From assembly GCA_016704655.1 (NCBI GenBank), contig JADIZR010000002.1, positions 310,001 through 374,000 on the forward strand: DNA of 64,000 nt, read 5' to 3'. Below, one piece after another: positions 40,916 through 50,419 of the stretch. A program made the position numbers and the translations under genes. The notes under the pieces are model-generated. The model was not told where the DNA came from. It worked only from the letters and a program-made list of their open reading frames with translations, and searched no databases. How positions within the stretch are numbered: position 1 is the first letter of the stretch; each line of letters starts with the position of its first letter. The stretch is from Pseudomonadota bacterium. GTDB lineage: Bacteria > Pseudomonadota > Gammaproteobacteria > Steroidobacterales > Steroidobacteraceae.

Positions 40916-43102
40916 TCAGTAGATCTCGGCGCCCTCGCGCAGGATCTTCGGCGTCACGAAGATCAGGAGCTCGTCCTTGTTGTCGGTCTTGCCCTTGCTG
41001 CGGAACAGCCAGCCGAGGCCCGGCACGTCGCCGAGGAACGGCACCTTGTTGACGGTGTCGCGGCGCTCGGTCTCGAGGATGCCGCCGAGGACCACGGTCT
41101 GGCCGTCGTTGACCAGCACCTGGGTCGTGATCTCGCGCGTGTCGATGCTCGGCACGCTGCCGCCGGTCGCGCTCGGCAGGATCTGGCCGACGCTGTCCTT
41201 GGACACCGTCAGGTCCAGGATCACGCGATCGTCCGGGGTGATCTGCGGGGTGACCTTGAGCGACAGCACGGCCTTCTTGAACTGCGTCGTCGTGGCGCCG
41301 CTCGAGGCCGATTCCTGGTACGGGATCTCGGTGCCCTGCTCGATCACCGCTTCCTTGCCGTTGGCGGTGATGACGCGCGGAGCGGAGACCACTTCACCGC
41401 GGCCTTCGCGCTGCGCGGCCGTGATCTCGAGGTCGACCACGTAGTCGGAGTCGAGCAGCGTCATGGCAATGCGGCCGGCCGGATTGGCGATCGGCAGGTT
41501 GACCAGGTAGCGATCCAGCCCCGTGGCAACAGCATTGCCGTCGACGCCGACGCCACCCGGACCGTTCGGGGAAATGATCGGGCCGCGCGAGCCGTCGGCA
41601 GAGTTGAGGCCGCTGTTGCTGACGTACATCAGGCCGTCGTTGCTGCCGTAGTTGCCGACGAACGCGCCGCCGAAGCGCACGCCCAGCTCGCGGCTGAAGT
41701 CGTCGTTGACGATGACGATGCGCGCCTCGATCAACACCTGCTTCACCGGAATGTCGAGCGTCTGCACCATGCGGCGGATGTCGGCCAGGCGGTCGGCCGT
41801 ATCCTGCAGCAGCAGCGTGTTGGTGCGCTCGTCGATCGCGAGGCTGCCGCGCTCGGAGAGCAGAGAGCCCTTGCCCTGCGACTGGATCAGCGACGCGAGA
41901 TCCGAAGCCTTCGCGTAGTTGACCTGCAGGTATTCCGTGCGCACCGGCGCCAGCTCGGTGAGCGACTTCTGCGACTCGAGCAGCTGCTTCTCGCGCGCGG
42001 CGAGTTCCTCGGCCGGGGCGACGTAGATCACGTTGCCTTCCTGGCGCTTGTCGAGGCCCTTGGTGCGCATGACGATGTCGAGCGCCTGGTCCCACGGCAC
42101 GTTCTGCAGGCGCAGCGTGACGTTGCCCTGGACCGTGTCGCTGACCACGATGTTCTGGCCGCTGGTCTCGGCGAGCAGCTGCAGCACCGCGCGCGTCTCG
42201 ATGTCCTGGAAGTTGAGCGTCAGGCGCTCGCCGCGGTATTCCTTTTTGCCCGGATCGGCGAGCGCAGCCGCCTTGGTCCGCTGGCGCAGTTCGAGCACGT
42301 ATTCGCGATCGCTCTGGTAGCCCAGCTGCTCGTACTCGCCCGTGGCGTTGACGACGATGCGGGCGCCGTTCGGCGTGCTGGTCACGTCGAATGAATTGAC
42401 GGGCGTCGCGAAATCGACGACGTCGTAGCGGCGCGCGGCTTCGGGCGCGACGCTGGTGCGCGGGAAATCCACGACCGTGCGACCGCCTTCCTGCCTGACG
42501 CTGGCCTGCACGCGCGGATCGCTGGTGCGGACGATGATGCGGCCGGCGCCGTCGGTGCCGCGGCGGAAATCGACCTTTTCGATCGCGAACGCGCCAGGCG
42601 CCGCCGAGGCAGGCGTCGCGGTGCTGACCGTTGCGGCCGCGGCCTCGTTGCCGGCCGAGCGTCCGAGCGAAACGAAGACGTTGTTGCCTTCGGTGCGCGT
42701 CGAATACGGCTGCAGGGAGTCGAGGTTGAAGACGACGCGCGTGCGGCCCGAAGCTTCGGCCGCGACGATCGAGTCGACGCCACCGGACTTCACGTCGATG
42801 CGACGCGATTCGAGCGCGACTGCCGTGCCCGGCAGGTCCACGGCGAGACGCGCCGGGTTGTCGATGGTGAAGGCCACCGGCTGCGGCGCCGGGCCATCCA
42901 GCACGAGCTTCACCTCGAGCTGGTTGCCAGGCTGCGGCTGCAGCTCGACCTTGGTAAGCCGGGTGGGCACCTGCGCAAGCGCGACCTGCGCGGCGAATGC
43001 GAGTGCCCCGGCCAACGCGACGAGCGCCGCGGCGCGGAAGGGCCGATGCAGGCGGCCAGCCTCCGGGCGGCGATGGTTCACGTGCGACGATGCAGCGGTC
43101 AT
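40916..43102 (-). CDS. pilQ: Type IV pilus secretin PilQ
   Basis: This 728-residue outer membrane secretin lets the type IV pilus cross the outer membrane. The order is a signal peptide (AAALVALAGALAFAAQVALA), two AMIN peptidoglycan-binding domains (about 50-270), an STN/N0 domain (LNFQDIETRAVLQLLAETSG), an N1 domain (EYLQVNYAKASDLASLIQSQ), and the secretin core (RELGVRFGGAFVG, then VISAPRVIT-type VVSAPRVITANGKEA and a C-terminal VPFLGDVPGLGWLFRSKGK). The length is normal. It follows pilP by 19 bases. Confidence 0.95.
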   Translation of the reverse strand: MTAASSHVNHRRPEAGRLHRPFRAAALVALAGALAFAAQVALAQVPTRLTKVELQPQPGNQLEVKLVLDGPAPQPVAFTIDNPARLAVDLPGTAVALESRRIDVKSGGVDSIVAAEASGRTRVVFNLDSLQPYSTRTEGNNVFVSLGRSAGNEAAAATVSTATPASAAPGAFAIEKVDFRRGTDGAGRIIVRTSDPRVQASVRQEGGRTVVDFPRTSVAPEAARRYDVVDFATPVNSFDVTSTPNGARIVVNATGEYEQLGYQSDREYVLELRQRTKAAALADPGKKEYRGERLTLNFQDIETRAVLQLLAETSGQNIVVSDTVQGNVTLRLQNVPWDQALDIVMRTKGLDKRQEGNVIYVAPAEELAAREKQLLESQKSLTELAPVRTEYLQVNYAKASDLASLIQSQGKGSLLSERGSLAIDERTNTLLLQDTADRLADIRRMVQTLDIPVKQVLIEARIVIVNDDFSRELGVRFGGAFVGNYGSNDGLMYVSNSGLNSADGSRGPIISPNGPGGVGVDGNAVATGLDRYLVNLPIANPAGRIAMTLLDSDYVVDLEITAAQREGRGEVVSAPRVITANGKEAVIEQGTEIPYQESASSGATTTQFKKAVLSLKVTPQITPDDRVILDLTVSKDSVGQILPSATGGSVPSIDTREITTQVLVNDGQTVVLGGILETERRDTVNKVPFLGDVPGLGWLFRSKGKTDNKDELLIFVTPKILREGAEIY

Positions 43103-43121
43103 TCTCGGATCTCCTTGCAGA

Positions 43122-43661
43122 TCATTCGCTCAGCGCAAGTGCAGCCGGGCGCTCGATGAAGCCACCCATGCCGTCAGGAACGATCTCGGTGAGCGAGATC
43201 TTGCCTTCATCGATGGCCGTGATGCGGCCATCGCTCTGTCCCAGGTGGTTGCCAGCCAGCACCCGGTGCACCAGTCCGTCCTTGGTCTGAACCAGGCCGA
43301 ACAGCTTACCCTTCAGTCGTACCGTGCCGACCATGCGCAGCGTGTCGAGCGAGAACTGCTCGAGGAACTCGCGCGGCCGGTTCTGGTCCGGGCGAATCGC
43401 GTTCGGCGCGTTCGACAGGGCGGAAAGGCCCGGCTCGAACGGCGAGCGCTGGTCGACCGCGGCGTAGTTGAACGTCTCGTACGGCTTCACCTCGGGCAGC
43501 GGCTCGACGCCGGTTCCCGGTGCGTTCTTGATCTCGTCGACCCTGGCCTGCAGCTCGTCCATGTCGTTGCCGCAGCCCGCGAGCAGCAGTGCGATCGACG
43601 ACGCGAGCAGCGCGAGCCGCGAGACGGACGACCGTGTCTTCACCGTCGTGCTCATGGTCAT
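43122..43661 (-). CDS. pilP: Type IV pilus lipoprotein PilP
   Basis: This 179-residue lipoprotein links the inner membrane PilMNO complex to PilQ. The lipobox is LLLAGC after a typical signal. An acidic linker (ELQARVDEIKNAPG) and the beta domain with RSPFEP and MVGTVRLKGKLFGLVQTKDG follow. ATG 43661 overlaps pilO by four bases; a second ATG two codons on (43655) is also possible. Confidence 0.92.
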   Translation of the reverse strand: MTMSTTVKTRSSVSRLALLASSIALLLAGCGNDMDELQARVDEIKNAPGTGVEPLPEVKPYETFNYAAVDQRSPFEPGLSALSNAPNAIRPDQNRPREFLEQFSLDTLRMVGTVRLKGKLFGLVQTKDGLVHRVLAGNHLGQSDGRITAIDEGKISLTEIVPDGMGGFIERPAALALSE

Positions 43662-44359
43662 GCCTCGCCCGCAGCAGGCTTCTTCTTGCCCTTGCGGTCC
43701 TTCTTGGCCTTGCCTTTTTCGTCTTTCGACTCCGTCGGGGCCTGCTCCTCTTCGTCGAGGTAGCGATAGGTCTTCGCGGTGACGTTGAAAGTGAGCTCGG
43801 CCGGGTCCATCGCGGTCTTGCCGCTGGCCGGGGTGATCTCGATGTCGTGCAGGGTCACGATGCGGGGCAGCGCAGCGATGCCGCTCGCGAACCTGCCCAT
43901 CTCGTGATAACCGCCCGTCAGGCGGATGCTGATCGGCAGCTCGGCGTAGAAGTCCTTCTTGACCTCGCCCTGCGGCTGGAACAGCTTCTCCTCGAGTCCC
44001 GCCGCGAGGCCGGTCTGCGAGATGTCGACCAGCAGGTTCGGCACTTCGGTCTTGTTCGGCAGCTGCCGCAGCATCGCGCCGAAGGATTTTTCCATTTCGG
44101 CGAGCTGGACGCGGTAGGCATCCAGGTTCGCGGCGCGCTTGGCCTTGGTGGTCAGCGATTCCAGCAGCTGGCCTTCCGACGCCCGTGCCTCCAGCAGCAA
44201 CGGCCGCTTGCTCTTCCAGACCAGGAAGTAGTAACCGCCGGCGGCGGCGACGAGGAACAGCAGCACCGCCGTGCCGATGCGGACGCCGAGCGGCCAGCGC
44301 CCCGGATCGTTCGGGTCGAGGTTGCGCAGCTGTTCGAACAGGGCCTTCAGCTGGTTCAT
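43658..44359 (-). CDS. pilO: Type IV pilus inner membrane protein PilO
   Basis: This 233-residue bitopic inner membrane protein forms heterodimers with PilN. It has an N-terminal cytoplasmic segment, one helix (IGTAVLLFLVAAAGGYYFLV), a coiled coil and a ferredoxin-like periplasmic domain (ISIRLTGGYHEMGRFASGIA). The C-terminus has an unusual ~30-residue charged tail (KDEKGKAKKDRKGKKKPAAG) not typical of PilO. It overlaps pilN and pilP by four bases each. Confidence 0.92.
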   Translation of the reverse strand: MNQLKALFEQLRNLDPNDPGRWPLGVRIGTAVLLFLVAAAGGYYFLVWKSKRPLLLEARASEGQLLESLTTKAKRAANLDAYRVQLAEMEKSFGAMLRQLPNKTEVPNLLVDISQTGLAAGLEEKLFQPQGEVKKDFYAELPISIRLTGGYHEMGRFASGIAALPRIVTLHDIEITPASGKTAMDPAELTFNVTAKTYRYLDEEEQAPTESKDEKGKAKKDRKGKKKPAAGEA

Positions 44360-44964
44360 TTGGCGGCCGCCTTCTTCTTGGCCTTGCCGGCAGGCGCCGC
44401 GACCAGGGCGTCCTCGGCCGAAGCCTGGCGCCGCTGAGTCGCGAACAGCGTGAACGAAGCGCCACCGGCCGAGTCCTTGGCGCGGGTCTCGACGATCTGC
44501 AGGGTCGGGTCGGCGAGCCACTGCGAAGCGTCGATGTTGCGCATGAACGAGGAGACGCGCGTGCTGGACTGCGCGACCCCGCGCAGCTCGAAGCGGGCGC
44601 CCGACTGCCTCAGGTAGGTCAGGTAGACGCCCTCCGGCAGGACGCGCACGAGTTCGTCGAAGACGTGCACGATCTCGGGACGGCTGCGCTGCAGCGTCTC
44701 GATGATTTCCATGCGCGCCAGCAGGCTGCGCTTCTGCGCGTCGAGGCCGTTGATTTCCTCGATCTGCTTGTCGAGCGCGGCGATTTCCTGAGTCAGGTAG
44801 TCGTTGCGATCGTGCTGATGCTGGATCGCGGAAGTCATCTGGAAGTGACCGAGCAGCACGACCAGGCCCGCCGTGGCTGCTGCCGCGCCGAGCGACAGCA
44901 GGAATTCCTGGCGCTTGCGCTTGCGCTCGGCCTCACGCCACGGCAGCAGGTTGATTCTTGGCAT
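44356..44964 (-). CDS. pilN: Type IV pilus inner membrane protein PilN
   Basis: This 202-residue bitopic partner of PilO has the conserved cytoplasmic N-terminus INLLPWREAERKRKRQEFL, which binds PilM. A helix (LGAAAATAGLVVLLGHF), a coiled coil and a periplasmic domain follow, and it ends in a Lys/Ala tail (GKAKKKAAAK) like that of PilO. The stop of pilM overlaps its start by one base (TGATG). Confidence 0.93.
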   Translation of the reverse strand: MPRINLLPWREAERKRKRQEFLLSLGAAAATAGLVVLLGHFQMTSAIQHQHDRNDYLTQEIAALDKQIEEINGLDAQKRSLLARMEIIETLQRSRPEIVHVFDELVRVLPEGVYLTYLRQSGARFELRGVAQSSTRVSSFMRNIDASQWLADPTLQIVETRAKDSAGGASFTLFATQRRQASAEDALVAAPAGKAKKKAAAK

Positions 44965-46025
44965 CAGTCAAAGCTCCTGAGCGCCAGGCCGCAGGCGGTG
45001 AGCAATGCCGTCGCGTCCTTCTTCACGCCCTGTGCAAGGGCACGAGTTGAAATCTTCATCTGGCCCAGCGGGTCGCCCCGCTCGGCCGGGATGCCCACCC
45101 GGCTCGTGATCACGTCGGCGACGCCCGGGATGTTGGCGCAGCCGCCGCAGATCAGGATCTGCTCCGGCTGCACGCGTCCCGCGCCGGCCGCCAGGTAGAA
45201 CTGCAGCGAGCGGCTTACCTGCTGGCACATGTCGTCGATGAAGGGGTCGAGCACTTCGGACTGGTAGTTGGCCGGCAGGCCGCCTTCCTTCTTGGCGCGC
45301 CCGGCTTCCTCCATCGAGAGGCCGTAGGTGCGCATGATCTCTTCGGTGAGCTGCTGGCCGCCGAAAGAGAAGTCGCGGGTGTAGGCCACCTTGGTGTCGC
45401 GCAGCACCGAGAACGTGGTGCTGCTCGCGCCGAAGTCGACGACGGCGATGCTGCGTTCCATCCCGCCGTCCGGCATCTGGTGCGTCAGCAGGCGGCAGGC
45501 GTTTTCGAGCGCGAACGCCTCGACGTCGACGATGCGTGCAGTGAGGCCGGCGGCCTGCACGGCCGCCTGGCGCTGTTCGACGTTCTCGGAGCGCGTGGCC
45601 ACGAGCAGGACGTCGAGCATTTCAGGGTCTTTTTCCGAGGGACCGATCACTTCGAAGTCGTAGCTGACTTCTTCCATCGGGAAGGGAATGTACTGGTCGG
45701 CCTGCATCTCGACCTGCGCCTCGAGTTCGTTGGCGCGCAGGTTGCGAGGCATCTGGATCACCTTGGTGATCGCGGCGTCGCCGCTTACCGCCACGGCGCA
45801 TTCCCTGCTGCGGGCGCCAGCACGCTTCACGGCGCGGCGCACGGCTTCGCCGACGGCCTGGGCGTCGACGATGGCCTTTTCGTTGATGGCATTCGGCGGC
45901 GACGGCTCGGCAGCATACGATTCGACTCGGTACGAATCGCCGCTGCGGGTCAGCTCGATCAGCTTGATCGAGGACGTCGTGATGTCGAGTCCTATGACCG
46001 GTCGGAACCTGCGCTGGAACAGCAC
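44964..46025 (-). CDS. pilM: Type IV pilus assembly protein PilM
   Basis: This 353-residue actin-like cytoplasmic ATPase-fold protein anchors the PilN tail. Motifs are VIGLDITTSSIKLIELTR (phosphate 1), VVDFGASSTTFSVLRD (phosphate 2) and ICGGCANIPGVADVI (adenosine). The start is GTG 46025. It heads the pilMNOPQ operon, facing the divergent PBP1A gene across a 295-base gap where the promoters must lie; a TATATA at about 46094-46099 is one candidate element. Confidence 0.94.
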   Translation of the reverse strand: MLFQRRFRPVIGLDITTSSIKLIELTRSGDSYRVESYAAEPSPPNAINEKAIVDAQAVGEAVRRAVKRAGARSRECAVAVSGDAAITKVIQMPRNLRANELEAQVEMQADQYIPFPMEEVSYDFEVIGPSEKDPEMLDVLLVATRSENVEQRQAAVQAAGLTARIVDVEAFALENACRLLTHQMPDGGMERSIAVVDFGASSTTFSVLRDTKVAYTRDFSFGGQQLTEEIMRTYGLSMEEAGRAKKEGGLPANYQSEVLDPFIDDMCQQVSRSLQFYLAAGAGRVQPEQILICGGCANIPGVADVITSRVGIPAERGDPLGQMKISTRALAQGVKKDATALLTACGLALRSFD

Positions 46026-46320
46026 GGTTGATCCTTTCTAGTTCAAGAGGTTGCGCCGCGATCGTGTGGCAGTTTCAAAGCCCCCTCGCCACTATATATC
46101 AGGGTTTGGCCTAATAGAATTGTGCGAGGGCTAACAAAAACCAACATCCGCGTCGCTCCCTGCGGGCTTCGTGGCGAAAAACCGACAATCCCGCCGACTT
46201 GGGCTACCCCTCAGGGCCGGTGGCGTTGCGCCCCCGCCTTTCGACGAGTTTGCCTTGGTGTCGGCGGCTACTATGCACAGGCGCCTCGGGCGCAGCAAGG
46301 AACGGTTCGCAGTTTTGGCA

Positions 46321-48891
46321 ATGAGTCGCAAGTCCATGACGAGAATTCTCGGCGCGCTGCTGGCCTTCGCCCTGTCGGTGCTGGTGCTGGTGTGCATGGG
46401 ATTCGCGGGGGCTTATCAGTACCTGGCCCCGGACATTCCAGACGCCGCCTCGCTGCGCGACGTGAAGTCCCAGCTGCCGCTGCGGGTCTATACGCGCGAC
46501 GGCAAGCTGCTGGCGCAGATCGGCGAGCAGCGCCGCATCCCGGTGGCCTTCGACGAGATCCCCGCCGTCGTCATCGATGCGTTTCTCGCGGCGGAAGACG
46601 CGCGTTTTTTCACGCACCCCGGGGTCGACTGGCAGAGCCTGGTCCGCGCGCTGGCCGCGAACGTGAGCGCGGGCGGCGTGCGCGAGGGCGGCGGCACGAT
46701 CACGATGCAGCTCGCGCGCAATACCGTGCTGACGTCGGAGAAGACCGTGCGGCGCAAGCTGAAGGAAGTGTTCCTGGCGATACGGCTCGAGCGTGAATTC
46801 TCGAAGCAGGAAATCCTGACGCTGTACCTGAACCGGATCTTCCTCGGGCAGCGTGCCTACGGCATCGGTGCCGCGTCCGAGGTGTACTTCGACAAGCCGG
46901 CGCACGAGCTGACCCTCGCCGAGGCAGCGCTGATCGCCGGCCTGCCGCGGTCGCCCTCGCTGGACAACCCGGTCGCGAGCGTCGAGCGGGCACACGATCG
47001 CCGGGCCTACGTGCTCCGCCGCATGCTGGCGCTTGGCAAGATCGACCAGGCCCGGCACGACGCAGCGCTCAACGAGCCCATTTCCAGCCGCCTGCACGGG
47101 CCGATCATCGAGATCGACGCGCCGTACGTGGCCGAGATGGTCCGCGCCGAGATGGTCCGCCAGCACGGCGCGGACGCGCTCACGGCCGGCTACCAGGCCT
47201 TCACGACCCTCGACAGTCGCCTGCAGCAAGCCGCGAATGCCGCCACCTGGCGCACGATCCTCGAGTACGAGCGCCGGCATGGGTATCGCGGCCCGCTCGA
47301 GCGGATCGACCCGGCGCAACTCGGCGATGCCGACACGCTGAACCGGGTGTTCAAGCGCCATCCGCGGCGCGGCAGCCTCTGGCCGGCGGTCGTCACGGCC
47401 GTGGCCGATCGCAGCGCCGAGCTGATCCTGCGCGATCGCTCGGCAATCACCCTCGACTGGGACGGCATGTCCTGGGCGCGCCCGGTGCTCGATCCCCTCA
47501 AGGGCGCGTTCGGTCCCAACCCGAAGACCGCAGGCGACGTACTCGCGGCCGGCGACGTGGTCTACGTCGAGCCGCTGCCCGAATCCGGGTACCGGCTGGG
47601 CCAGGTGCCTGCCGTGTCCGGCGCGCTGGTAGCGCTCGATCCGAATGACGGCGCCATCATCGCGCTGGTCGGCGGCTTCGATTTCGGTTCGAGCAAGTAC
47701 AACCGCGTGGTACAGGCGCAGCGGCAGCCCGGCTCCGCGTTCAAACCGTTCCTGTACTCCGCCGCGCTGGAACGGGGCTTTACCCCGGCGACCCTGGTGA
47801 ATGACGCCCCGATCGTGCTGCCCGGCGGCGGTGGCGCGGAAGGCGGCGAGGAATGGCGGCCGCAGAACATCACCCGCAAGTTCTACGGCCCGACGCCGAT
47901 GCGCGAGGGCCTGGTCCGCTCGCGCAACCTGGTTTCGATCCGGCTGTTGCGCGGCGCCGGCATCGGCTTCGCGCTGCAGCACTTGGCGAAATTCGGCTTC
48001 GGCCCGCAATCGCTGCCGGCAAATCTCACGCTGGCGCTCGGCACCGGGCAGGTCACTCCGCTCGAGATGGCGCGTGGCTTCGCGGTGTTCGCCAACGGCG
48101 GCGCGCTGGTGACGCCGTATTTCATCCAGTCGGTGCAGGACTCGGACGGCAACGAACTCTTCCAGGCCGCGCCGCCCAGGGCCTGCGGACTGTGCGATTT
48201 CGAAGCGGCAGGCGAGTCTGCGGCGGCGTTAGCCGCGGAGGAATCTGCAGCGGGGGTAGTCGCAGACGAGTCGGCAGCGGCGGTCGCCGCAGACCTCGCT
48301 GCCGTACCGGACCACGTGCCGGCCAGCGCCGGCGTGACGTCCGCAGACCCTGGGGCCGCCGCAAATGCGGGCGTCGAGGCGCGCGCTCCCCAGGCGATCA
48401 GCCCGGCCAATGCGTACGTGATGACGGACATGATGACGGACGTGATCCAGCGCGGCACGGCCCAGCGGGCGGCGGTCGCGCTCAAGCGCAAGGACATCGC
48501 GGGCAAGACCGGCACGACCAGCGACCGACGCGACACGTGGTTCGTCGGCTTCAACGCGGATGTCGCCGCCGCGGTCTGGCTCGGCTTCGACCAGGAGCGT
48601 TCGCTCGGCGAGAACGAGGAAGGCGGCAAGACCGCCCTGCCGATGTGGATCTATTTCATGGAGGAAGCGCTGCGCGACAAGCCGGAGCACCGGCAGCCCG
48701 AACCGCCGGGCGTGGTGCGCGCGTGGGTCTCGCGGGAAAGCGGTGCGCCGACGCGTGCTGGCGCGCCTGGCGCGCTGTTCGAAACGTTCCTCGAGCAATA
48801 TGCGCCGCAGCCCGGCATGGGTGGCTTCGGTGACGACGGCGTAGGTGCGGAAACGATAGAGCCCTCTGCGAGTGACGAATCCATCTTCTGA
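46321..48891 (+). CDS. mrcA: Penicillin-binding protein 1A (bifunctional transglycosylase/transpeptidase)
   Basis: This 856-residue class A PBP polymerises and cross-links peptidoglycan. One N-terminal membrane helix is followed by the GT51 domain with EDARFFTHPGVDW (catalytic Glu near 92), GGGTITMQLARN and RKLKEVFLAIRLE. The transpeptidase domain has GSAFKPF (Ser near 471), SRN and KTGTT near 728. An Ala/Glu/Val-rich stretch of about 65 residues (about 625-690) interrupts the transpeptidase domain between the SRN and KTG regions. The ATG at 46321 is used; the longer upstream frame has no family character. The divergence from pilMNOPQ is conserved in Gammaproteobacteria. Confidence 0.93.
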   Translation: MSRKSMTRILGALLAFALSVLVLVCMGFAGAYQYLAPDIPDAASLRDVKSQLPLRVYTRDGKLLAQIGEQRRIPVAFDEIPAVVIDAFLAAEDARFFTHPGVDWQSLVRALAANVSAGGVREGGGTITMQLARNTVLTSEKTVRRKLKEVFLAIRLEREFSKQEILTLYLNRIFLGQRAYGIGAASEVYFDKPAHELTLAEAALIAGLPRSPSLDNPVASVERAHDRRAYVLRRMLALGKIDQARHDAALNEPISSRLHGPIIEIDAPYVAEMVRAEMVRQHGADALTAGYQAFTTLDSRLQQAANAATWRTILEYERRHGYRGPLERIDPAQLGDADTLNRVFKRHPRRGSLWPAVVTAVADRSAELILRDRSAITLDWDGMSWARPVLDPLKGAFGPNPKTAGDVLAAGDVVYVEPLPESGYRLGQVPAVSGALVALDPNDGAIIALVGGFDFGSSKYNRVVQAQRQPGSAFKPFLYSAALERGFTPATLVNDAPIVLPGGGGAEGGEEWRPQNITRKFYGPTPMREGLVRSRNLVSIRLLRGAGIGFALQHLAKFGFGPQSLPANLTLALGTGQVTPLEMARGFAVFANGGALVTPYFIQSVQDSDGNELFQAAPPRACGLCDFEAAGESAAALAAEESAAGVVADESAAAVAADLAAVPDHVPASAGVTSADPGAAANAGVEARAPQAISPANAYVMTDMMTDVIQRGTAQRAAVALKRKDIAGKTGTTSDRRDTWFVGFNADVAAAVWLGFDQERSLGENEEGGKTALPMWIYFMEEALRDKPEHRQPEPPGVVRAWVSRESGAPTRAGAPGALFETFLEQYAPQPGMGGFGDDGVGAETIEPSASDESIF

Positions 48892-48969
48892 CGTCGGCCT
48901 CCGGTTGAAGGCAGCAACCTGCGCACCGCCCATTGCCGGTGCGTCGTGATTCGGTATGCTCGGAGGCAC

Positions 48970-49575
48970 ATGAGTCGACAGAGACCCAACCCTCGCGCAG
49001 AAATGTTGCGTCAGGCGGTGGCCGAGGAAGCCGCGCGGGTGATGGCCGAACAGGGCATCGACGATTTCCTGTTCGCCAAGCGCAAGGCGGCTGCACGGCT
49101 CGGCGTCGTGGACGCGGCGATCCTGCCGCGCAATACCGAAATCGAGGCGGCGCTGTTCGCGCGGCGGCGGCTGTTTGCGGGTGGCCGGCACCAGGACGAA
49201 ATAGCGGATCTACGGCGCTCAGCCCTGCAGGCCATGCGCCTGATGGCGGAGTTCGACCCTCGCCTGGTCGGGCCAGTGCTCACCGGCACCGCCTCGGCGC
49301 ACTCCGACATCCACCTGCACCTGTTCTCGGAGTCCGCCGAAGCCGTCTCGATCCGGCTCGAGGAACGCGGCGTGCCGCACGAAACGCTCGAGCGCCGGCT
49401 CCGCTTCGAGCGCGACCGCACAGTCTCCTTCCCCGCGTTCCGCTTCGTCGCGGGCCACCAGACGATCGACGCGGTGGTTTTCCCGCTGGACGGCATCCGG
49501 CAGTCGCCCTCGAGCCCGGTCGATGGCAAGCCGATGCGGCGCGCGACTGCAGCCGAGGTCGCTGCGCTGGTGTGA
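48970..49575 (+). CDS. Nucleotidyltransferase-like protein, unknown substrate
   Basis: This 201-residue cytoplasmic protein starts MSRQRPNPRAEMLRQAVAEE. The centre reads LTGTASAHSDIHLHLFSESA, which resembles the GS/T...SDIDLHLF core of minimal nucleotidyltransferases with Asp/His in the metal positions. ETLERRLRFERDR and a closing TIDAVVFPLDG, with a third Asp, follow. Uncharacterised proteins with this pattern are widespread in proteobacteria. The start is ATG 48970; an ATG eight codons upstream is less likely. Activity is inferred only from the motif. Confidence 0.6.
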   Translation: MSRQRPNPRAEMLRQAVAEEAARVMAEQGIDDFLFAKRKAAARLGVVDAAILPRNTEIEAALFARRRLFAGGRHQDEIADLRRSALQAMRLMAEFDPRLVGPVLTGTASAHSDIHLHLFSESAEAVSIRLEERGVPHETLERRLRFERDRTVSFPAFRFVAGHQTIDAVVFPLDGIRQSPSSPVDGKPMRRATAAEVAALV

Positions 49576-49602
49576 AGCGGGCGGCCGGTCCGGGGTCGTT
49601 AC

Positions 49603-49768
49603 GCGAGCTTGGAAAGGCAGATACGCGCTGGTTACAAGAGGCCGATCCAGGGTCTTTCCCCGAGCTTGGAAAGGCAGATACGCGCTCGGGGAAAGACCCT
49701 GGATCGGCCTCTTGCGAGACAGCGCCTGGGCTCGTTCGCGGGAAAACCCGCGGACGTCGCACGGCGCG
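49603..49768 (-). repeat. Structured hairpin repeat, copy 1
   Basis: This is the first of four copies of an unnamed structured repeat. The main hairpin is 80 bases: arms 49635-49665 and 49684-49714 (31 bp, perfect) with an 18-base loop that reads TCTGCCTTTCC on the minus strand. A second copy of the loop motif with its flanks, 26 identical bases, lies at 49604-49629, outside the hairpin. A small hairpin (CGCGGG, loop AAAA, CCCGCG, 49737-49752) and a GCCGTGCGACGT box complete the unit. Orientation is minus. Confidence 0.9.
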
Positions 49769-49840
49769 CGTAGCGTTGCGAGCGTCGGAGCGCAGCTTTG
49801 ACCACGATGCTTCGATCAACTGCCACGAACCGCGAGCTGA

Positions 49841-50296
49841 TCAGGCGGACTTCAGTTCCTGCGCTGTCGTCGGCAGGTGTTCGCACAGGACCTCGACCGG
49901 ACTGTGCACCAGATCCTTCGGCACCTCGTGCACGATGCACGCCGTCGTGTCGGCCGAGAATTCGGTGCGCAGCAGGCTGCGGAACGGTGCCGCGGCGACG
50001 ACGATCAGCTGCTCGTACTCTTTCTTGCGCCTGTCCTGGTCCAGCCTGGTCGCGATCTCTTTCGCGAATTTCACGGCCTCGCGGCGCCGCGGATCGTTCT
50101 CACGTGCGATGGCGTGACGCGCCTTCCCGAAGCTCTCATACGATCGCCCGGGCCGGTCACTGGAGAAGTCCCGGTCGTGCAGGTGGGCCGCCGGATCCGA
50201 CATCCGGGCCACTTCGACGGGGTGTGCCTTGAGCGAACTGAGGTCGTAGAAAATCGCTTCGGCCTGATCGGCGACGATGATGCGGATGTGACTCAT
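49841..50296 (-). CDS. Host attachment protein family
   Basis: This 151-residue protein of the host attachment/Rhizobium attachment-type family has a fold related to archaeal release factor domains. It begins HIRIIVADQAEAIFYDLSSL, contains DRDFSSDRPGRSYESFGKAR with the usual Asp-Arg-Pro-Gly-Arg segment, and ends with a KEYEQLIVVAAAPFRSLLR block. VHEVPKDLVHSP is typical too. Related domains have been proposed to act at ribosomes; the attachment name comes from a plant-associated bacterium. It stands alone between repeat copies 1 and 2. Confidence 0.8.
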   Translation of the reverse strand: MSHIRIIVADQAEAIFYDLSSLKAHPVEVARMSDPAAHLHDRDFSSDRPGRSYESFGKARHAIARENDPRRREAVKFAKEIATRLDQDRRKKEYEQLIVVAAAPFRSLLRTEFSADTTACIVHEVPKDLVHSPVEVLCEHLPTTAQELKSA

Positions 50297-50419
50297 GTGG
50301 ATCTCCCGCTGCGGGACACGACTTCAGAGTGCTCCCGCGCAGTGCGGGCGGCAATTCGTGAATGTGCACAGGCATGGTGAGGGCAGGGCTTCCGATCGGG
50401 TACCTGGTCCGGATCGCGG

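Noticed and set aside
46204..48009. A 601-codon minus-strand frame antisense to PBP1A
   Set aside because: PBP1A motifs on the + strand are intact; the antisense frame has none.
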